Source of the DNA: Bacteriovorax sp. Seq25_V
GTDB lineage: Bacteria > Bdellovibrionota > Bacteriovoracia > Bacteriovoracales > Bacteriovoracaceae
Direction of reading: 5' to 3'
Assembly: GCF_000447795.1 (NCBI RefSeq)
Contig: NZ_AUNI01000009.1
Location: 310,001-374,000 of the forward strand
Length of the DNA: 64,000 bases
The position numbers and the translations under genes are program-made. Below the pieces are notes generated by a model. The model worked only from the letters and a program-made list of their open reading frames with translations, was not told the origin of the DNA and did no database searches. Numbering within the stretch: position 1 is the stretch's first letter; every line of letters starts with the position of its first letter. Positions 32,651-41,985 of this stretch are shown here, piece by piece.

Positions 32651-34161
32651 TGAAAAAATATAATTTTCAAATTCTTGTATCTATCGTTGGAATTCTCTAT
32701 CTCGTTGGTGTTTTTCTAGTTGTAACAATGCCTGATAATCCAATTTTATGTTTAACGCCACTTCTGCTAGCTGTTATAGGGACTGTAGTTCTATGTTTCA
32801 TGAAAAAAGATGAAGTTATTAAATTGATGAAATCAACTTATGGAAAAAATCTTGCAAGTAATATCGTAGGATTTTTTCTTTTCTTTGTTGTATTGGCCCT
32901 TGTTAATTATATTGCAGTAAAAAGAGCTTATGTTTGGGATATTGGAGCTAGGAAATTAAACTCTCTAACTGAGCAAACTCAGAAAGTCATCGCAGAGATT
33001 AATGACCCAGTAACTTTTAAAATTTTCTCTAGTAAAGAATATAGAGACAGCATTAGAGCTCTGCTTGACTTTTATAAGAATGAAAATCAAAACTTCAAAA
33101 TTGAGTATATCGATCCTGAAGTAAGAAGTGATTTGGTCTCTAAATATCGTATTCTGAGATCTCCAACTGTTGTCATTGAGAGTCCTATAAAAGATCATCC
33201 AATACTCGTGACAGAGATAAAAGAATTAAGTATTACAAATGGTTTGATAAGCATACAGCGAAAAAGAGACCCTCTCCTCTGTTTTGCTTACATGAAGGGT
33301 TTTGAGGATACGACAGATGTTGGATATACTGGTTTTTTACACGTATTAAAAGAGTCTTCATTTAAACTAAATATTATCAACCTTCTGGCGGTTTCAGAGA
33401 TACCAAGACAATGTAATGTGTTTTCTATTCTATCTCCAATGTCTGATCTCATGGATTCGGAACTTGAAAAGGTGAAGAAGTACTATGACCAGGGAGGAGT
33501 TTTATTTGTTGGATTCTCTCCGATGCTAAATGGAGATAAAATAGGAAAACTTAGAAGTTATATTGAAGAGCTTGGACTATCGATCTCTAATGATATTGTG
33601 ATTGATTCTAAATTCTCACTTAATGGCTCTCGCGGAAGTGCACCGATTGTTAGAAAGTTTGATGATAAGAATATTAATACTAATATATCAGGACAGGTTT
33701 TCTTTCCTATTTCCTCCTCTGTAACTTTAAAAGATATAGAACAAGAAAAAAATTATGTACCACTGGCGACAAGCTCAAATGATAGTTGGGCCGAAAAAAC
33801 AATTCTCGAACTTGTATCAGAGAAATTAAAATTTGATGAGAGGGATGTGCTAGGGCCAATCGATATGGCCGCAGCATTATTAAAAAATGATAAACCAAGG
33901 CTAATAGGACTAGGAAACGCTACGCTTGTTGCGAATAAGTTTTATCAATTCCAATCGAATTTTACTTATGTCTTAAATCTATATTACTGGGCAGCTGGAG
34001 AAGATCAGCTAACGTCTGTACAGGCCGCCGCACTCCCTGAGAAGCCTGTCTTTATTTCAGACCTTCAAAAACAAGTAATTCTCTACTTCTCAGTGATTAT
34101 ATTACCTCTACTCTTACTGTGCTTTGCTTTTATTCAGTATCGTAGAAGGAGTTTAATTTAA
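32650..34161 (+). CDS. GldG-like ABC transporter auxiliary protein
   Basis: The 503-aa product begins with two membrane helices and a third at residues about 70-90 (FFLFFVVLALVNYIAVK). It is followed by a large outside domain starting at ARKLNSLTEQTQKVI, the marker of the GldG/DUF4350-like family (NITxN...SLSxqT), and ends in a C-terminal membrane helix with RRRS. In Flavobacterium, GldA, GldF and GldG are all needed for gliding. Here the equivalent set is contiguous and overlapping. Confidence 0.87.
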   Translation: MKKYNFQILVSIVGILYLVGVFLVVTMPDNPILCLTPLLLAVIGTVVLCFMKKDEVIKLMKSTYGKNLASNIVGFFLFFVVLALVNYIAVKRAYVWDIGARKLNSLTEQTQKVIAEINDPVTFKIFSSKEYRDSIRALLDFYKNENQNFKIEYIDPEVRSDLVSKYRILRSPTVVIESPIKDHPILVTEIKELSITNGLISIQRKRDPLLCFAYMKGFEDTTDVGYTGFLHVLKESSFKLNIINLLAVSEIPRQCNVFSILSPMSDLMDSELEKVKKYYDQGGVLFVGFSPMLNGDKIGKLRSYIEELGLSISNDIVIDSKFSLNGSRGSAPIVRKFDDKNINTNISGQVFFPISSSVTLKDIEQEKNYVPLATSSNDSWAEKTILELVSEKLKFDERDVLGPIDMAAALLKNDKPRLIGLGNATLVANKFYQFQSNFTYVLNLYYWAAGEDQLTSVQAAALPEKPVFISDLQKQVILYFSVIILPLLLLCFAFIQYRRRSLI

Positions 34162-35376
34162 TTGAAGAATTTATATTTATTTATCACTGCAGTTTTACTT
34201 ATTGTCTTTATTTACTTCTTTGAAGAAACAAAGATTAGAGAAGAATATAAAGAAGAGCAAAAGAGAGAAGAACTATTTTCACAAAAAGAAATGGGAACTT
34301 TAAAATCGCTTCAGGGGAGTAACTTCAATCTTACAACGGATGGAGATAAGTTTATATCAAATGAGGGGATTGAAATATCAAGAGGTCAAATTGCATTTTT
34401 TCTTGAGCAATTACAAAATATTAAAATTCAAAGAATTCTCACTCCAGAAGAGGTAAAGTATCTTGATGAGAGTACACTAAAAGAAAAGATTCATTTTATA
34501 TTTTCAAATGGAGAGCTTGAAATTCAGATTGGTCAAAAATTACAGTTCAATAGTTCATTCTATTTAAAGGTTTCAAATATTAAGCAGGGAAGCTTTAAGT
34601 GGGCCGTCGCTAAGTATGAGAATGGTTATACAGAGAGTCTTCAAGCAAATAGCGGTAATGAAGCTTATCGAACTAGTGGACCCTACGATCAGGTTCGATC
34701 AATTTTTTCTTTAAATGATGATTTCTTTTTCAATTTGAATCCTTTTGTCGGGACCTTTGAAGGAGAGGTTACTATTGATTCTTTTCGAAATCCGAAGTTT
34801 GCTGTTAATTTTGTGAATATGACGACCATTCCTCAGGCTTTTGAGGGGGTAACATATAATAAAGAAGCTTTTAAAAATCTTGTTGATACTTTCAAAAATT
34901 TTAAGGCCAAAAGAGTAGTGATCAAAAACTTTGATCTTGAGGACAAAATTGGAGAGATAAAACTTGGTGATGTAACTCTATCTTTGTTTAGAAAATATGG
35001 TAGTCAAAATGGATATTTCCTCCTTAAAGGTAATCAACTTTATTTTCTGACTTCGGAGCTCTTTAGATCTGTATTTGTACCATTACAGTTCTTTTGGAAT
35101 AGAAAATTGAATATTGATGCTGACTCTGAATATCTGATCTCGAATCAGGAAGGAGAGCAGATCTTTAAGGGCAGAATGAGTGTGGCCAGTAAGTGGACTG
35201 ATATTCTAAAAAAAGAAGCTCATGTAATTAGAAAAAAGATCGCCAATGACTTCCTATTTACTTATAAGATTACTGCAGGAAAACAGAGTTTTTTGGTCAG
35301 AGAAAACAGCGAAGGGATTGAAATTCTCGACGAAAAATCACATCTTATTTTCCACTTCTTAGACAAAATAAAGTAA
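34162..35376 (+). CDS. DUF4340-type envelope protein of the Gld-like operon
   Basis: The start is a TTG with AGAAGGAG ten bases before it. The 404-aa product has one N-terminal membrane helix (NLYLFITAVLLIVFIYFF) and a large periplasmic region that matches the DUF4340 layout: a repeated beta motif such as EISRGQIAFFLEQLQNIKIQ, then LEIQIGQKLQFNSSFYLKV. DUF4340 proteins are regular neighbours of GldG-like proteins. It probably works as an extracytoplasmic partner of the transporter. Confidence 0.82.
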   Translation: MKNLYLFITAVLLIVFIYFFEETKIREEYKEEQKREELFSQKEMGTLKSLQGSNFNLTTDGDKFISNEGIEISRGQIAFFLEQLQNIKIQRILTPEEVKYLDESTLKEKIHFIFSNGELEIQIGQKLQFNSSFYLKVSNIKQGSFKWAVAKYENGYTESLQANSGNEAYRTSGPYDQVRSIFSLNDDFFFNLNPFVGTFEGEVTIDSFRNPKFAVNFVNMTTIPQAFEGVTYNKEAFKNLVDTFKNFKAKRVVIKNFDLEDKIGEIKLGDVTLSLFRKYGSQNGYFLLKGNQLYFLTSELFRSVFVPLQFFWNRKLNIDADSEYLISNQEGEQIFKGRMSVASKWTDILKKEAHVIRKKIANDFLFTYKITAGKQSFLVRENSEGIEILDEKSHLIFHFLDKIK

Positions 35377-35385
35377 AATAATACC

Positions 35386-36057
35386 ATGAATGAAATCATT
35401 TATAATTATATTGATTGCCTACTTCATCCAGTGAGAAATCATCAGGCAATATATAAGAGAAGAACTGAACTTGAAAGAATGAAGAAGGGGCGTCTATTTG
35501 CTCTTGTTGATGATCAATTTCAGGAAAAGTTTAATCTTGATTTCGTTTCGTATGCTTTAACATCATGGTTATTTGTTTTTGTTTCAGCAGTTTATTCATT
35601 ACTCTTTTTACATCTTGGCTTACAGTTATCTGAATCATTAATTGAAAGTGGTTATTTTCCAGGAATAAATCTTTCATCATTATTTCAAAAGAAAATTATG
35701 TTAATGGGTCTTCTCTTTGAAGTAGTTTTCTTTCCTCTTACTGCATGGGTTTATGTGAAATTTTGGAGAATTATTATCTCTTTCTTTGCCAATATATTCG
35801 ATAAGGAAGTTGATGAAAATGCACTCGATGATGTAGTTAACAACTCACTTGTTGGCAATTTTTTTCTCATTATTCCAATTTTTGGAAAGCTTTTTAAGCA
35901 AATTGCCTCGGTACTTTATATCTTCTTTGGCGTGAAACATAATCTTAGATTTACAACAGTTCAGTCTTTTATCGTCGTATTTTCACCTCTATTATTTGTG
36001 GCCCTATTTATGTTATTTATTGCGATGTATATCATGTTAGTAATTAATCTCATCTAG
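35386..36057 (+). CDS. Multi-pass membrane protein, Yip1-like, in the Gld-like operon
   Basis: The 223-aa product has four or five membrane helices (SWLFVFVSAVYSLLFLHLGL, LFEVVFFPLTAWVYVKFW, FFLIIPIFGKLFKQIASV, FIVVFSPLLFVALFMLFIAM), a pattern like Yip1-domain inner-membrane proteins. The assignment rests on topology, not on a strong motif. It starts 10 bases after the DUF4340 gene and precedes a GNAT gene by 4 bases, so it belongs to the operon. Confidence 0.65.
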   Translation: MNEIIYNYIDCLLHPVRNHQAIYKRRTELERMKKGRLFALVDDQFQEKFNLDFVSYALTSWLFVFVSAVYSLLFLHLGLQLSESLIESGYFPGINLSSLFQKKIMLMGLLFEVVFFPLTAWVYVKFWRIIISFFANIFDKEVDENALDDVVNNSLVGNFFLIIPIFGKLFKQIASVLYIFFGVKHNLRFTTVQSFIVVFSPLLFVALFMLFIAMYIMLVINLI

Positions 36058-36060
36058 TTT

Positions 36061-36891
36061 ATGGACCCATTATTCAAGAATGATCCTATATATAAATTCT
36101 TAAAAAAATCTAAAGTAAATAAGGTTGATACTTATATTGATTACTTTGGAAAAAGTTACGAAGTTTCTCATCCTGGCTTGAGAAAAAATGAGAAGCTTAA
36201 TCTTCAATATACAGTTGAAAGAGCATCAGATATTGGAAAAAGAATTCTTCACGTTGATGTGAGAAATGATGTAATGCTGACTCCAAAGCAGGCCCGTGAG
36301 TTAATAATTGAAGCAAAGTCATTTGATCGAAGAATCAAGAATGCCCACTTCTATGTTAACTATGGTGGAAATATTCATCATGCTCTTGAGAGGTGTGGGG
36401 CTAAAGATGTTGGTAAAGTTCTTTACGCAACTGTTGCAGATGGTAGGAAGGCCTTAGCTAAGATTGAGAATAAGAAAGTTAAAATTAAGCGCCCCAAAGA
36501 AAGTGATATTGATGAATTAATTGAGCTTGAGTATCAGGCGCACCGTCGAAGCTCAACTAGTCGAGTGGGAAATATTTCTAAAAAAATGGTACGTCAATTT
36601 TATCAAATGATGATACAGCGCAAGTGTTGTTATGTTGCTTATGTCGATGGAAGAATTGCAGGGGTTATTGGACCAGCATATAATAAAATGAAAATTGGCT
36701 TCATTATGACAATTGCTGTTCATCCAGACTTTCAGGGACAAGGAATTTCAAAAGTTCTGTACAAGTATGCTCTGGACTTTTGGTCAAAGAAAAACATTGA
36801 AATCTATGCAGGAACTTCAACGACAACTGAGGTTTTAGGGCTTGGAAGAAAACTTAAAAGAGTTCCTCTTAAAGTCCATCTCGAAATCTAA
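36061..36891 (+). CDS. GNAT family N-acetyltransferase
   Basis: The C-terminal half (from about residue 140) has the GNAT fold markers: IKRPKESDIDELIELEYQAH, CCYVAYVDGRIAGVIG and the acetyl-CoA loop VHPDFQGQGISKVLYKYAL. The N-terminal 130 residues form a second domain with no recognised family (LHVDVRNDVMLTPKQ). GNATs acetylate small molecules or protein amines in the cytoplasm; the substrate here is unknown. Last gene of the Gld-like operon by position, though its product need not belong to the transporter. Confidence 0.85.
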   Translation: MDPLFKNDPIYKFLKKSKVNKVDTYIDYFGKSYEVSHPGLRKNEKLNLQYTVERASDIGKRILHVDVRNDVMLTPKQARELIIEAKSFDRRIKNAHFYVNYGGNIHHALERCGAKDVGKVLYATVADGRKALAKIENKKVKIKRPKESDIDELIELEYQAHRRSSTSRVGNISKKMVRQFYQMMIQRKCCYVAYVDGRIAGVIGPAYNKMKIGFIMTIAVHPDFQGQGISKVLYKYALDFWSKKNIEIYAGTSTTTEVLGLGRKLKRVPLKVHLEI

Positions 36892-36943
36892 TCTGGCATC
36901 GGTCTTGCTTTATAAACTCTATATGTAAAATATGGAGCTATAA

Positions 36944-38410
36944 ATGTCTAATTTTAGTAGAAAGCTGAGCTTGGGGTGTCTAAGTTTATCAATAGTGTTC
37001 AACGTTTATACAAGTGCCTTGGATGTCACAGATGAAAGCGTTGATCGTAGTGTCAGTGCTTGTATGAGTCAGCATTCACTAACAAGTACTAGTATTAGAA
37101 AAGAACTAGAACAAATGTATCCCAAACTTGACTCCAGCCTTGAAATATATGGTGTGAGAATTGATGAGCCCCGTGCTGGACTTATTGACATCTTAAATAA
37201 TCAGTTGAAAAAAAGAGATAAAGGCAGTGTCGTTGATACTAAGCTTGTCTTTGAGGAGCGAGATTTCAGAAGTTGTACTGATGTTTTTTGTTTGGCAGAT
37301 ATGGCCTATGGAAAAGGCCTCGGTGCTTACTATCTTTATATTCAGGCAAAATATAATCTCGATTTGTCGCCTTTTTCCAATGAAAAAATAAGTGATGAAG
37401 ATAGATTTCTTCATACGGTAAGATACACTAAAGATGAGCTACTTGCGGTTTTGAAGGCAGTAAAGTTATTGCCAGAAGACTCGCTGAAGTCTCTCGATTA
37501 TGGATATCACGCAAAGAAAACTGATCGTTATAAAGGTAATACTCTTGCAAATGCTTCGATTAACTTTTTTAAGCTTTGGTCAGACACTCATGCAGGAGAT
37601 AAAGTATACACTGTAATTCATGAGCTTGGACACGTGATCGCAGATCTTGTGTATGTTGAACATGGTGAGATGCTAAGTACTGGTATCGATGCCAGTGATG
37701 AGTGGGCCAAGTTGTCTAAATGGAAATGGGAAAAAGGATTGTTTTTTGCTATTTACTCGGCCACATATCCATTTTTTCAAGACAATTTTGTGTCTAACTA
37801 TGCACGATCGAATCCCGTAGAGGATTTTGCTGAGTCTTTCACTACTTATATTTTAAAACCAAATGAACTTAAAAAAGTAGCTCCTAAAAAATATGAATTC
37901 ATTAAGAAATTTATTTTTGCGGATATTGAATATAGTGACATTTATTGCACAAACAACAATGGGAATGTTCTCAAAGATTTAGACTATGCTAATTTTAATT
38001 TTACTGCAGTTGTACAAAATTGTGGTAAAGCTCTTGAGAAAGGACTTATTAGCTTAAACACAGAAGAGTTGAATCGTTGTGTTTATCGTTTTGGCTTTAA
38101 CAAGTTTAGTGCACCAATAGTTATTTCCCCTAAAAAAATGGAAGAAATTCTTTCATTTCAAAATGTTAAGAAAAAGTCAGTGAAATCTTTAGTTAAAAAA
38201 TATTTTTCAGGCTTTACTGAATATAGCTATTGTGAGAATAGTCCTTCAATTTTAATTTCTTATGAAGATTATTCTGCTGAATTAAGCGAGCTTACAAAAC
38301 ACTTATGTCGTTGGGCAAAATCGCATGAGCTTCGATTAGGAATTCAGTTTACAAATGAAGAAGCTAAAGATTTTATGATGAATCTTGTGATAGATAGAAT
38401 GACGCCATAG
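36944..38410 (+). CDS. Exported zinc metallopeptidase, lethal-factor-like (ATLF) catalytic pattern
   Basis: The 488-aa product has a signal peptide (SLGCLSLSIVFNVYTSALD). A catalytic HExxH reads VIHELGHVIADL. About 65 residues later, NYARSNPVEDFAESFTTYIL gives the third zinc ligand. The order HE-x-GH, Tyr-x-Arg, then Asn-x-x-E-D/E-F-A-E-x-F is the one found in the anthrax lethal factor/oedema-type ATLF domain, where the last Glu binds zinc and the Tyr supports catalysis. This is recognised by pattern only. The C-terminal 150 residues have five cysteines and may be a binding domain. A secreted peptidase would suit prey digestion. Its stop sits in a hairpin loop shared with the convergent ptrB gene. 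Confidence 0.78.
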   Translation: MSNFSRKLSLGCLSLSIVFNVYTSALDVTDESVDRSVSACMSQHSLTSTSIRKELEQMYPKLDSSLEIYGVRIDEPRAGLIDILNNQLKKRDKGSVVDTKLVFEERDFRSCTDVFCLADMAYGKGLGAYYLYIQAKYNLDLSPFSNEKISDEDRFLHTVRYTKDELLAVLKAVKLLPEDSLKSLDYGYHAKKTDRYKGNTLANASINFFKLWSDTHAGDKVYTVIHELGHVIADLVYVEHGEMLSTGIDASDEWAKLSKWKWEKGLFFAIYSATYPFFQDNFVSNYARSNPVEDFAESFTTYILKPNELKKVAPKKYEFIKKFIFADIEYSDIYCTNNNGNVLKDLDYANFNFTAVVQNCGKALEKGLISLNTEELNRCVYRFGFNKFSAPIVISPKKMEEILSFQNVKKKSVKSLVKKYFSGFTEYSYCENSPSILISYEDYSAELSELTKHLCRWAKSHELRLGIQFTNEEAKDFMMNLVIDRMTP

Positions 38411-38418
38411 AGGCGTCA
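38400..38418. terminator. Hairpin with stop codon in the loop, between convergent genes
   Basis: TGACGCC pairs perfectly with GGCGTCA around ATAGA, which includes the TAG stop of the plus-strand peptidase gene. No clear T run follows, so bidirectional termination is a guess. Confidence 0.5.
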
Positions 38419-38420
38419 AT

Positions 38421-40517
38421 CTAATCAAGCATATCAAAGCAGTTGAGGACAAAGCTATAATTGAAGGCCTTGTCTTCAATCCACTCGTATCTCTTTGAAG
38501 CACCAGCATGTCCAGCATTCATTTTCATCTTTAACAGAAGAAGATTGTCATCAGTTTTAAGTTCTCTAAGTTTTGCCACCATCTTTGTTGGTTCCCAGTA
38601 TGTTACCTGCTCATCAGATATTCCTGAATTATAAAGAGTATTTGGGTAATTTTGTGCCCTAACATTATCATATGGAGAATAGCTCATCATGTACTCAAAA
38701 TCTTCTTTGGATTTAATCGGATTTCCCCATTCTTCCCACTCCGGAGGTGTCAGAGGGAGTGTTTCATCAGAGATTGTATTAATCATATCAACGAAGGCCA
38801 CATCAGCAATCACGCATTTAAAGAGATCTGGTCGCATATTTGAAACTGCGCCCATTAAAAGTCCTCCTGCACTCCCTCCATTGGCCGCGATCATTCCCGC
38901 TGAAGTATAACCCGTTTTGATGAGGTGTTCGCATGAGCTGATATAGTCTTTAAATGTATTGAGCTTGTGGTGCATTTTACCTTTTAGGTACCAATCATTT
39001 CCTTTTTCATCTCCACCTCTAATATGTGCAACAACGAAGCTAAAGCCTCTATCAACTAGGGGATAAAAATTAGATGAGAAACCAACTGGCATACCAAGTC
39101 CATAGGAACCATACGCGTAAACAAATGCTGGGGCTTTGCCATCCTCTATAAAATCTTTCTTTGTGATAATTGTTAGTGGAATGAGCTCTCCATCGTGAGA
39201 GGGAGCATAGTCTCTTCTTACCTTATATAAAGACGGATCATAATTTGGAACGATGTCAGTATCAACAACCTTCATTTCAAGAGTTGAGATATTAAGATCA
39301 ATATCTTGTGATGGTTGAACAGGTGATTGGTAGTAGATTCTTAGAACTTCACTATTGTTGTCGTAAGCTCCAAACATACTGAGATGATAAACTTCATCTT
39401 GAAATTTAACTTTCTTTTCCTCTTTAGTTTTTATATCAACAATTGAAAGTTCTGGGATTGCTGTTGTCGTATTATTGGCCTCAATGACAAGTTTTCCTGC
39501 GTAGATGTCGAAGTCAGTGATATAAAGTGAAGGACTCTCTTTAACGAAGACTTCCCAGTTTTTCATATCAATAATTTTATCGTGGTCCGCTTCAACTTTA
39601 AAAATTTGAAAGTTTTGAGCGTTTCCTTTATTGGTACTGATATAGAAGTTTCCGTCCCAATGATCAAGCTCATAACTAATGTCATTGTCGCCCGTTACAA
39701 AAAGCTTGAACTCTTTATCTGTGCCTTTTAGAGAATGATAGAAAACAGCACTTGAAGCACCACTTGCTAGATTTAGAACCGCATAGGCCTTATCACTTGT
39801 TTGGCCCATGCTCATAAACATATTACTATATTCATTTGGTTTAGTGAAAATAAGCTTCTTCTTCTCTGGTCCTTCAAAAATATTGAAGCTATACACTTTT
39901 GCTCCACGAGAAAATTCATCTCTTTCCACGTAGTAAATATCAGTGTCTCCAACCCACATATAAGACCCATTTGAGTTTTCAACTTGATAGTCAAAATCTT
40001 TTCCTGTTTGTAGATCACGAATTTTTATTGTTGCTTCCATTGAGCCTGAAGTATTGAAAGCATAAGCGAGATAAGTATTCGCCTCATTAATTGATCTTCC
40101 TTTTAAAATGTAGAGATCGTGTTCTTTTGCTTCAATATTTGTATCAAAGTAAACCTCTTCTGCTGCCTCAAGGCTTCCTTTTTTTCGACAATGTCTTGGA
40201 TAATCTTCACCTTTAACAGTCACGGTATAGTAGAAGTAATCACCTTTTAGAATTGGGAAAGTCTTATCATCTTCATTGATACGTCCAAGAATTTCTGCGT
40301 ACATTTTCTCTTGGAATTTTTCGAAGTGTTTTGTGGCTTCTTTTGTATATTCATTTTCTTCGTCGATATATTTCTTTACTTCAGGATTTTTGAAATTGAG
40401 ATTTCCGCTGATGAATTCTTTCCAGTTCTCATCACGAAGCCATGCATAATTATCAACACGCTTGTGACCATGTTGAATAATTTCTATTGGATGCTTTGGA
40501 GCAAGAGGTTTTTTCAT
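38421..40517 (-). CDS. ptrB: Oligopeptidase B (protease II, S9A family)
   Basis: The start is the ATG preceded by AAAGGA (a longer frame to 40586 lacks a site). The 698-aa product begins PLAPKHPIEIIQHGHKRVDN and has the beta-propeller then the hydrolase domain. The catalytic Ser is in GGSAGGLLMGAVSNMRPDL, followed by the oligopeptidase B stretch DETLPLTPPEWEEWGNP and SYSPYDNV. The catalytic Asp lies in GISDEQVTYWEP and the His in NAGHAGAS. No signal peptide, so it is cytoplasmic or released by another path. It cuts short peptides after Lys/Arg and may finish the digestion of imported prey peptides. Its 3' end shares a hairpin with the convergent metallopeptidase gene. Confidence 0.95.
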   Translation of the reverse strand: MKKPLAPKHPIEIIQHGHKRVDNYAWLRDENWKEFISGNLNFKNPEVKKYIDEENEYTKEATKHFEKFQEKMYAEILGRINEDDKTFPILKGDYFYYTVTVKGEDYPRHCRKKGSLEAAEEVYFDTNIEAKEHDLYILKGRSINEANTYLAYAFNTSGSMEATIKIRDLQTGKDFDYQVENSNGSYMWVGDTDIYYVERDEFSRGAKVYSFNIFEGPEKKKLIFTKPNEYSNMFMSMGQTSDKAYAVLNLASGASSAVFYHSLKGTDKEFKLFVTGDNDISYELDHWDGNFYISTNKGNAQNFQIFKVEADHDKIIDMKNWEVFVKESPSLYITDFDIYAGKLVIEANNTTTAIPELSIVDIKTKEEKKVKFQDEVYHLSMFGAYDNNSEVLRIYYQSPVQPSQDIDLNISTLEMKVVDTDIVPNYDPSLYKVRRDYAPSHDGELIPLTIITKKDFIEDGKAPAFVYAYGSYGLGMPVGFSSNFYPLVDRGFSFVVAHIRGGDEKGNDWYLKGKMHHKLNTFKDYISSCEHLIKTGYTSAGMIAANGGSAGGLLMGAVSNMRPDLFKCVIADVAFVDMINTISDETLPLTPPEWEEWGNPIKSKEDFEYMMSYSPYDNVRAQNYPNTLYNSGISDEQVTYWEPTKMVAKLRELKTDDNLLLLKMKMNAGHAGASKRYEWIEDKAFNYSFVLNCFDMLD

Positions 40518-40712
40518 GATTTTTATCCTTTCTGAATTCTTTGTTAGATTTTGTAAGTAATCACATCTTACCGAAATTAAAAGCAAAATGGAATGACCCA
40601 GGGCGCGGCCGGCCTGACGATTTTGCCAAAAAATGCTTTAATAGATCTTACACAATACACACAAAACTTTTTATTTTGAGACATTAATTGACATTAGCGA
40701 AAGGAGTTCGAG

Positions 40713-41375
40713 ATGTCCTACTTAGGAAACCACATGCACATGAGCGGCGGAATTGAAGTCGTATGCGGACCAATGTTTTCAGGAAAAACTGAAGAGCTAA
40801 TCCGTAGAGTTAAAAGAGCGCAAATTGCTCGCCAAAAAGTACAAATTTTTAAACCTGCAATTGATGACCGTTATCACGCAACTGACGTGGTTTCTCACTC
40901 GTCACAGGCCATTGAAGCAACACCTGTTAAGGACGCTTTAGATATTCTTCAAAAGGTTTTCGATTCAACAAGAATCGTCGCTATCGATGAAGTTCAATTC
41001 TTTGATGCAACAATTACAAAGGTTGTACAAAAATTAGCACGTCGCGGAATTCGCGTGATTTGTGCTGGTCTTGATCAAGATTCTTGTGGAGAGCCGTTTG
41101 GTCCAATGCCACAACTTCTTTGTATTGCAGATGATGTAATGAAAATTCAAGCTATCTGTACTGTATGTGGTGCACCAGCGACGAAGAGTTATAGAAAACC
41201 AACTAAGAACCAGGATCAGGTTCTAGTAGGTGAGTCTGATATGTATGAAGCGAGATGTCGCTCACACTTTGACTACTTTGGAGAAGAGGAAGATGTGATG
41301 GCATTTTCAATCTCTCTTGGTGGATTAAAGAGAATTAATGAAAATGGTCAGGCTGAAATAGCTGCAAAAGACTAA
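40713..41375 (+). CDS. tdk: Thymidine kinase
   Basis: The ATG follows AAAGGAG at good spacing. The 220-aa product has the type II thymidine kinase markers: P-loop CGPMFSGKTEELIRR, the DEVQFF motif, RGIRVICAGLDQD, and zinc-binding cysteines in ICTVCGAPATKS and the later EARCRSHF. It phosphorylates thymidine to dTMP. Salvage enzymes are expected in a predator that uses prey nucleotides. The gene is monocistronic, ahead of a hairpin and of hpt. Confidence 0.97.
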   Translation: MSYLGNHMHMSGGIEVVCGPMFSGKTEELIRRVKRAQIARQKVQIFKPAIDDRYHATDVVSHSSQAIEATPVKDALDILQKVFDSTRIVAIDEVQFFDATITKVVQKLARRGIRVICAGLDQDSCGEPFGPMPQLLCIADDVMKIQAICTVCGAPATKSYRKPTKNQDQVLVGESDMYEARCRSHFDYFGEEEDVMAFSISLGGLKRINENGQAEIAAKD

Positions 41376-41387
41376 CAAATTTATAAC

Positions 41388-41411
41388 GGAGAGAATGACT
41401 TAATTCTCTCC
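41388..41411 (+). terminator. Hairpin downstream of tdk
   Basis: GGAGAGAAT pairs perfectly with ATTCTCTCC around GACTTA. The T tract after it is poor, so termination may be only partial. Confidence 0.65.
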
Positions 41412-41469
41412 ATTCTCATCCTTTTCTGTGTTACAATTTTTTCGCATATTCATTTAAAGCGAGGAAGTT

Positions 41470-41985
41470 ATGTCTCACAAAGTCTTTATTTCACAGGAAC
41501 AAATTTCAAATCGAGTCAAAGAATTAGCAAGAACGATTGACCAGGATTTTTCTGGTGAGGAAATTGTTGTTATTGGCGTTTTAAATGGCGCTTTTATGTT
41601 TGTTGCAGATCTTATTAGAGAAATCAAATCTCCTATCATTCTCGATTTTATCGCGGCTTCTAGCTACGAAGGTACAGAGAGCACAGGAAATCTGAAAATC
41701 CTAAAAGATATTAAAGTCGATATCAAAGATAAGAATGTTATTCTAGTCGAAGATATTGTTGATACAGGATTAACAATCAAGGAACTTCAAAAAGATCTTA
41801 AAGATCGTGGACCAAAGAGTCTTAAGCTTTGTTCGCTTCTTCATAAACCAGCAAGAACAATTCATGAAAATAAAATTGATTATCTAGGATTTGAAATCGA
41901 AGATAAGTTTGTTATCGGTTATGGCCTAGATTTCGATGGGAAATATAGAGAGTTACCATATATTGGAGTTTACGGTGAGAGTTAA
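41470..41985 (+). CDS. hpt: Hypoxanthine phosphoribosyltransferase
   Basis: The 171-aa product has the purine PRTase features: VIGVLNGAFMFVADLIR, the PRPP-binding loop VILVEDIVDTGLTIKEL, then DYLGFEIEDKFVIGYGLD and the C-terminal RELPYIGVY. It converts hypoxanthine or guanine and PRPP to IMP or GMP. A GAGGAAG lies before the ATG. Its end overlaps the start of the GHMP kinase gene by 11 bases. Confidence 0.96.
   Translation: MSHKVFISQEQISNRVKELARTIDQDFSGEEIVVIGVLNGAFMFVADLIREIKSPIILDFIAASSYEGTESTGNLKILKDIKVDIKDKNVILVEDIVDTGLTIKELQKDLKDRGPKSLKLCSLLHKPARTIHENKIDYLGFEIEDKFVIGYGLDFDGKYRELPYIGVYGES

Noticed and set aside
40601..40614. GC-rich island GGGCGCGGCCGGCC in an AT-rich gap upstream of tdk
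   Set aside because: It is short, unlinked to any stem with a T tract, and could be chance.
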